Shown here: piece by piece, positions 59,243-64,000 of the stretch
Numbering within the stretch: position 1 is the first letter of the stretch
How the letters are laid out: each line of letters starts with the position of its first letter
NCBI GenBank assembly: GCA_949752745.1
Contig: OX457031.1
Span: forward strand, 26,132,081-26,196,080
DNA from: Protula sp. h YS-2021
Lineage: Eukaryota > Annelida > Polychaeta > Sabellida > Serpulidae
Length of the DNA stretch: 64,000 nt
Direction of reading: 5' to 3'
Position numbers and translations under genes: made by a program
Notes under the pieces: model-generated
The model's input: only the letters and a program-made list of their open reading frames with translations
Database searches by the model: none
What the model was told of the DNA's origin: nothing

Positions 59243-59491
59243 AGGTGGTGTTATATCCTGGATGGTTTTATTTCCGGGATGGTCTTATTTCCGGGATGGT
59301 CTTGTTTCCGGGATGGTCTTATTTCCGGGGTGGTCTTGTTTCCGGGATGGTCTTATTTCCTGGATGGTCTTATTTCCGGGATGGTCTTGTTTCCGGGATG
59401 GTCTTGTTTCCGGGAAGGTCTTATTTCCGGGATGGTCTTATTTCCGGGATGGTCTTGTTTCCGGGATGGTCTTGTTTCCGGGTACGGTCTT
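59243..59491. repeat. 17-bp minisatellite
   Basis: About 14 to 15 units of GGTCTTATTTCCGGGAT with T/G and A/G variants. The unit length is not a multiple of three and it contains no stop. So all three plus frames stay open and give repetitive peptides that are not proteins. Confidence 0.96.
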
Positions 59492-62400
59492 CTCCCGCCG
59501 TTTACGCAAAAAAAAAGAAAAAAAAAACAACAACAACAACAAAAACAAGGAAAGAAAAAAAAGACATGGGGCGGCTGATTTGGTGGGTGGTCTCGATTTT
59601 TAAATAACGAAAGGTAGAAATTACCTCTCCTGAGCAATATCTTACACCCATATAGAAGAGTGTTATTTATAGTATTTACTGAAGGGCATCAGACTGAACG
59701 ACAGGCTGAATGGCTGAGAAGACTTGTAAACAACTACCTATAATTGCTTTAAGATATAGACCACCTTGTAAAACTTTTTCGTTCATAGGAAAGCGCAAAA
59801 CAATTATACAGACGTAACATCAAGTGTTCGGTGGTGGGATGGAAGCACAATTTGACAATTTTAAGGACCTAACAATTATTAGAAGAACATTGAAACTAGA
59901 CTTGCTACATTTTGCCTATGCCATCTCTTCGATAAGGTTTTGGTGAAAAAAAGGAATCATATGGAAACACTTTTCCGGATCGTACGAATTCAATAAACTA
60001 TGGAAAATGGAAAATCCCCAAGTCAAAAGAAGAGATCGAATTTTATTGTTGTTTTTCAAACAGCATTACACATTGTTGTCTAGGACTAACCAAGTTATTC
60101 ATGTGTAAAATGTCATATCCCAAAACATTTGATTTCTCACTCGGTTTGACAGAAATATTTCCCTTAAGGGTAAAGGATAAACTAAAAATGTGGCATTTCA
60201 TCCTGGTCTAAACTACAAGACTCGACCAACTTACATTTGGTTTAATTTTGTATGGTAGAATAAATATTTTAATTTCAGGCAAGATACTGTTGTGCATGGT
60301 TGAAATTACATCTCGGCATGACTTGGGGCCCTGAGAAAATGTTCGCTCACATACTTTCGGATGTTTTGTCCCTAAACATCCATCGATCCATTTATTAAGA
60401 AATTGTGTAACACTCTTGTTTGTCTTGATGCTTGAATGAAACAAACCATCGTTGAGGGCATATCCGGACTGTGGAGAGTGTGTGACCTTGAAATTTGGAA
60501 TGATGTGCACCTACCCACCATGATGGGTCAGCTGTATATAATATCACAGGAAACGGACTATCAATGTGAGGTAACAGTCGGCAATGGACGGACGGACACA
60601 GGCACAACACCTGAACCTTACGTCCACCTCAGCGGCCTCAAGCTCCGGTTTCGCGCGCAAAAAAGGTATATATATTCATGTTAAATATGTAATATCGACT
60701 TAAGGCAAAGTGAACACAAAAACAAAGCTCAATGCTTCCTTGATAGGCCGTAGTAAAAAATATGTTATGGGAAAATGGCAAATTATCGGGTAAGCATTGG
60801 TGTCAAGGGGGGCTGTAAATATCCTCAGGTAGGGTTCAAATTTCAAAGCACAGAATGATCAGTGGAAGAGACTGAGCTCTATTATTCCTATCAAAACAAT
60901 TGTTGGTTTTTGAGTAGTCTATAGTTTGCAAAAAAATCATTGTGGTTTACTTGTGTGTTTATTATGTTCCGTAATCAGGGACTACCAAAACAACAGGTGG
61001 ACTTTCATTGAATTTTTGCAGCGCATTGACATAGTAAATAATGAAAACAAAGGAAATATTTGCTTGATGTCCTTGGAATTGACTTGTTTTTATACAATAA
61101 AATTCCTTGAAAACATGAAAGTAAAATGGGTTTTTAAAACTAGTTTTAAATTTTGATGCCAGAAATAAAAAATGGCCTAACAAAGGCTCATAAAGACGAT
61201 GACTTTTTATCATCACAGTTACAAATAAGGATTGTTGTTTAATTCGAGATGTTCGCTTGTAATCTCCTGAACATGTGCAACAAACTAATTTGCCAAATAC
61301 ACAAGGAGTGGATAAGTATGCATTGTCAATTACTTTTGAGAAAAATCTTTTTATTCAAGTATTCAATCGCAACATTACAGTAAAAAGAAACATGGCACTG
61401 GTCTAGTTTGAACAAATGCTAAAGTTTGCGTTATATGTTCTTAAATGTAAAATTTGAAGAAAAACAAACGCTATAGTTCACCTAAGGGCTGTAGGTTTAC
61501 ACAATACATTAACCAATCAATTTGATCTTCACTAAAGATCATTATTTTAATTATATTTGAATTGAGCAATATCATATAAAGTCTGTGAGGAAATAGGGAA
61601 CACATCGAGATCCATGATAGATGTATCATTTGGCTTTAACCTTGATGGTGATATCAAAGTTACCAATAATTGAACAAATTATTACACTTAACCAAGTCTT
61701 TCTTTACTATAAATTTTTAAAATTTCGTATTAGCGAAAAATCAGCCTCATCGTATTTCAAGCAGCTGTGACCTCGGTCCTTGCAAAGTTTAGCAACAATT
61801 AGGCAATTGCACAGACATGTCAAAAGTCTTTTAAACTTAAACAAAATCAATCCAGTGACTTAAAAAGATTTGTCGAATTAAATTACAAGCATGCTTTTTC
61901 AAAAGATAAAGGACGTATTATCCACAAATACGGATATTGCAAATTTGAATTTTAAAATAAAAACGATCCATCACAGCATCTTGACTGATCGGGCTTGTGA
62001 ACATTTGCGTACTAAACACAGAGAATTATAAATAATATTAATTTAGTTTGATTTCTTATTAAATCAAAACATTGGTACGACCCTCGTGAAAGCTGGAACT
62101 TGACATACTTGTATTTACTATAAGATTGTGTAAATAATTCTTTGAATACAGAATTATGTTGATCATTTTTCACTCAGTTTTATGACATTCATGCCATACG
62201 TTTCTATAAATATATCAATTTTAAGATTGTTAGTACTACAAAGAATTCTTTCTTCTTACTCAGTCTTACACGAACATCAAAAATCATGCGTGAAATTTCT
62301 GTAAAGTTAACTAAGAAAAATAGTTTCTGTGCATAGTATTACGTGTTCACATATTTACTTAATTCGTTTTGAAAGACGTTATGGTAAAAAGAACATGGTG

Positions 62401-64000
62401 GCGTCATGTGTAAAACAAAATTCAAAAGGCATTACAGTCTCTTTACAAAAAGCAGATGGTACTCAGACACATATTACCCAGAACTTCTTAGTAAGAGAAG
62501 ATTGTTAAAATGTCAGTGTTTGAATGCAAAGGATATGATATCTCGCAGTCACAAATAAAAAATGTACTAATCTGTTTTCTAAACGTAATTATGCGGAGAA
62601 TCCTGCAAAAACTCAAATGTATAGTGATGTCAGTGATGAATCTTTTTTCGTCAGGTCGCTTTATAAAGAGCATCAGTTATGCTTTCACGAAAAGGTTGCA
62701 AAAGAGTATTGTGATAGGTGTAATGAAACATAACAGAGTAGTGCACGGTTCAACGTAAAGCATCATTTATTGTGAGATTTTATTTCGTCAGATCTTTAGT
62801 ATTTTGCATAAAATTATTTTACAGTCCAATGCAATCTAAGGTTTTATCAAGCCTGAATACATGCGACCAAAAGTGAATGGTACAAAAGTGAATATGCTCA
62901 ACGGAAAGTGCAAAGTAAAAAGTGAAAATACTAGAGCAAAAGTAAAAAAAAAACTTACTAGAATGAAAAAAGATAATTTTCATATGTCAATGTATTTGCT
63001 TTCGTTATTGAATTAAATGAAATATGCTATCGAAAAGTGAAACCTAACTGACTTCAGAACTCTGGAAACTGAACAATATAAGCCTAGTACAAGAATTCAT
63101 CTTTTGGTAAGGGAGGGGAACAGTTATATTGATGCCGTTTGTAAATGATATTTACATGTTCATTAATATAAGCTGGGTTTATATGACATCTGGTATCTGG
63201 AATATTTTGCGTTATGTAAGAACTATATATTTTATATTTGGTTGAGTGATACGAAAAAACTATTTGATATTTAGACATTCCCAGTTACCTTCGAATTGCT
63301 GTTAAAGGCGCAGTTAGTTCTAAAACTCGTTAAATTTAATCCAATGTTAATAACATTTGTTGAGAACTTGGTAAGAAGCAACCTTTATGAAACAAAATAA
63401 GGTCCCCTTACAACCATAAAGCCCAAAGTTTTAGCAAAATATCCTAGGGACACAGCACAGATTCTTAAAATAATCGAATTAACTTTACAATGTATGGTTT
63501 GTAAGTCAGAGCATACTAAAAGAGCATTCAGAATAACCAATACCTCTTTCAATTAAGCTGAATTATTTGTTTAATTCAGCTTGTATTTTTGGCGCATCCT
63601 TAGACAAAACAGAACGTATGATGCTTATGGTCTTACAGTAAGAAGCAGACACCATAATAAAGTTGAAGAAATGTATTTTTCATATGATAAGTGTTCACAC
63701 AATGTGACAAGACGTGTACTTAGGTCGGATCGTCTGAAAAACAACGTTGACTTGTGTTTATCTTACTGATTTTGTGGTGCAAACCACCTGATTCTTTTAT
63801 GCATGTAGTTTTTATGCATGTAGTCAATACACTTTGTAATCAATTCGTATTGGTACAATAAGTCTCATGTTCTGCAAACCTATAAATATTTGAAAGCAAG
63901 CAAAGACTTTGAAAAGTAGTTAATAACCATACTTGCAGTAGTAGTTTTTTCAGCATGGTGGAATTTGTCGTTACAGACCTTTTTATCTTATGATTAAGAC
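59492..64000. other. AT-rich non-coding stretch
   Basis: About 4.5 kb. Frames of 60-100 codons occur but none resembles a family. A slightly GC-richer patch at 60560-60660 (with GGACGGACGGACAC) may be a small repeat tail. No RNA gene recognised. Confidence 0.55.

Noticed and set aside
59245..59607. Three overlapping repetitive frames (VLFPGWSYFRDGL-like)
   Set aside because: The 17-bp unit has no stop in any plus frame, so openness is automatic. No start or termination context supports a protein.
60436..60684. 82-codon frame with GC-richer end
   Set aside because: No recognisable domain; GGACGGACGGAC-type words suggest a repeat tail.

Overview
This is a eukaryotic, animal-type genomic window with no bacterial signature. 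It is AT-rich and intron-poor in host genes, full of microsatellites, and dominated by transposable elements. It holds one clear host gene, an intronless biogenic-amine GPCR (34.6-36.6 kb, minus strand). The receptor and the DIRS, Polinton-like, Helitron-like and Tc1 elements together suggest a marine bilaterian invertebrate. I cannot fix the phylum from sequence alone.

Layout. (1) 0-5.9 kb: one side of a Polinton/Maverick-like (adintovirus-like) element. It starts with a poly-C minisatellite, then a likely short first exon and a minisatellite-filled intron, a protein-primed-type DNA polymerase B with an endonuclease VII insertion (one frameshift), a PC4-like ssDNA-binding protein, and two small unknown ORFs, the second cut by a 200-N gap. 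(2) 6.1-12.2 kb: repeats, including two inverted ~525-bp copies of a Helentron/Helitron2-like non-autonomous element; a third copy is at 25.1 kb. (3) 12.9-20.9 kb: a structurally complete DIRS-type tyrosine-recombinase retrotransposon with near-identical inverted terminal repeats, an internal complementary region, and gag, RT/RNase H/methyltransferase-like and YR frames. RT and YR are each broken at a homopolymer. (4) 21-34 kb: long AT-rich non-coding DNA with one LINE fragment and local duplications. (5) 34.6-36.6 kb: the GPCR. (6) 37-64 kb: microsatellites, two Tc1/mariner elements (41.5-43.0 and 48.2-49.6 kb), many copies of a MITE-like family with CCCAGTAAAC ends, a 17-bp minisatellite at 59.2 kb, and AT-rich DNA without recognisable genes.

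How it works together. The first ~6 kb reads as a replication module: polymerase plus ssDNA-binding protein, with TATATAAG promoters. The DIRS proteins form one retrotransposition machine. The Tc1 copies look inactive or altered: one has two in-frame stops, the other lacks part of its DNA-binding region. Nesting gives relative ages: Tc1 copy 1 landed inside a CCCAGTAAAC element, and the DIRS landed inside an ATGCATGG-type repeat.
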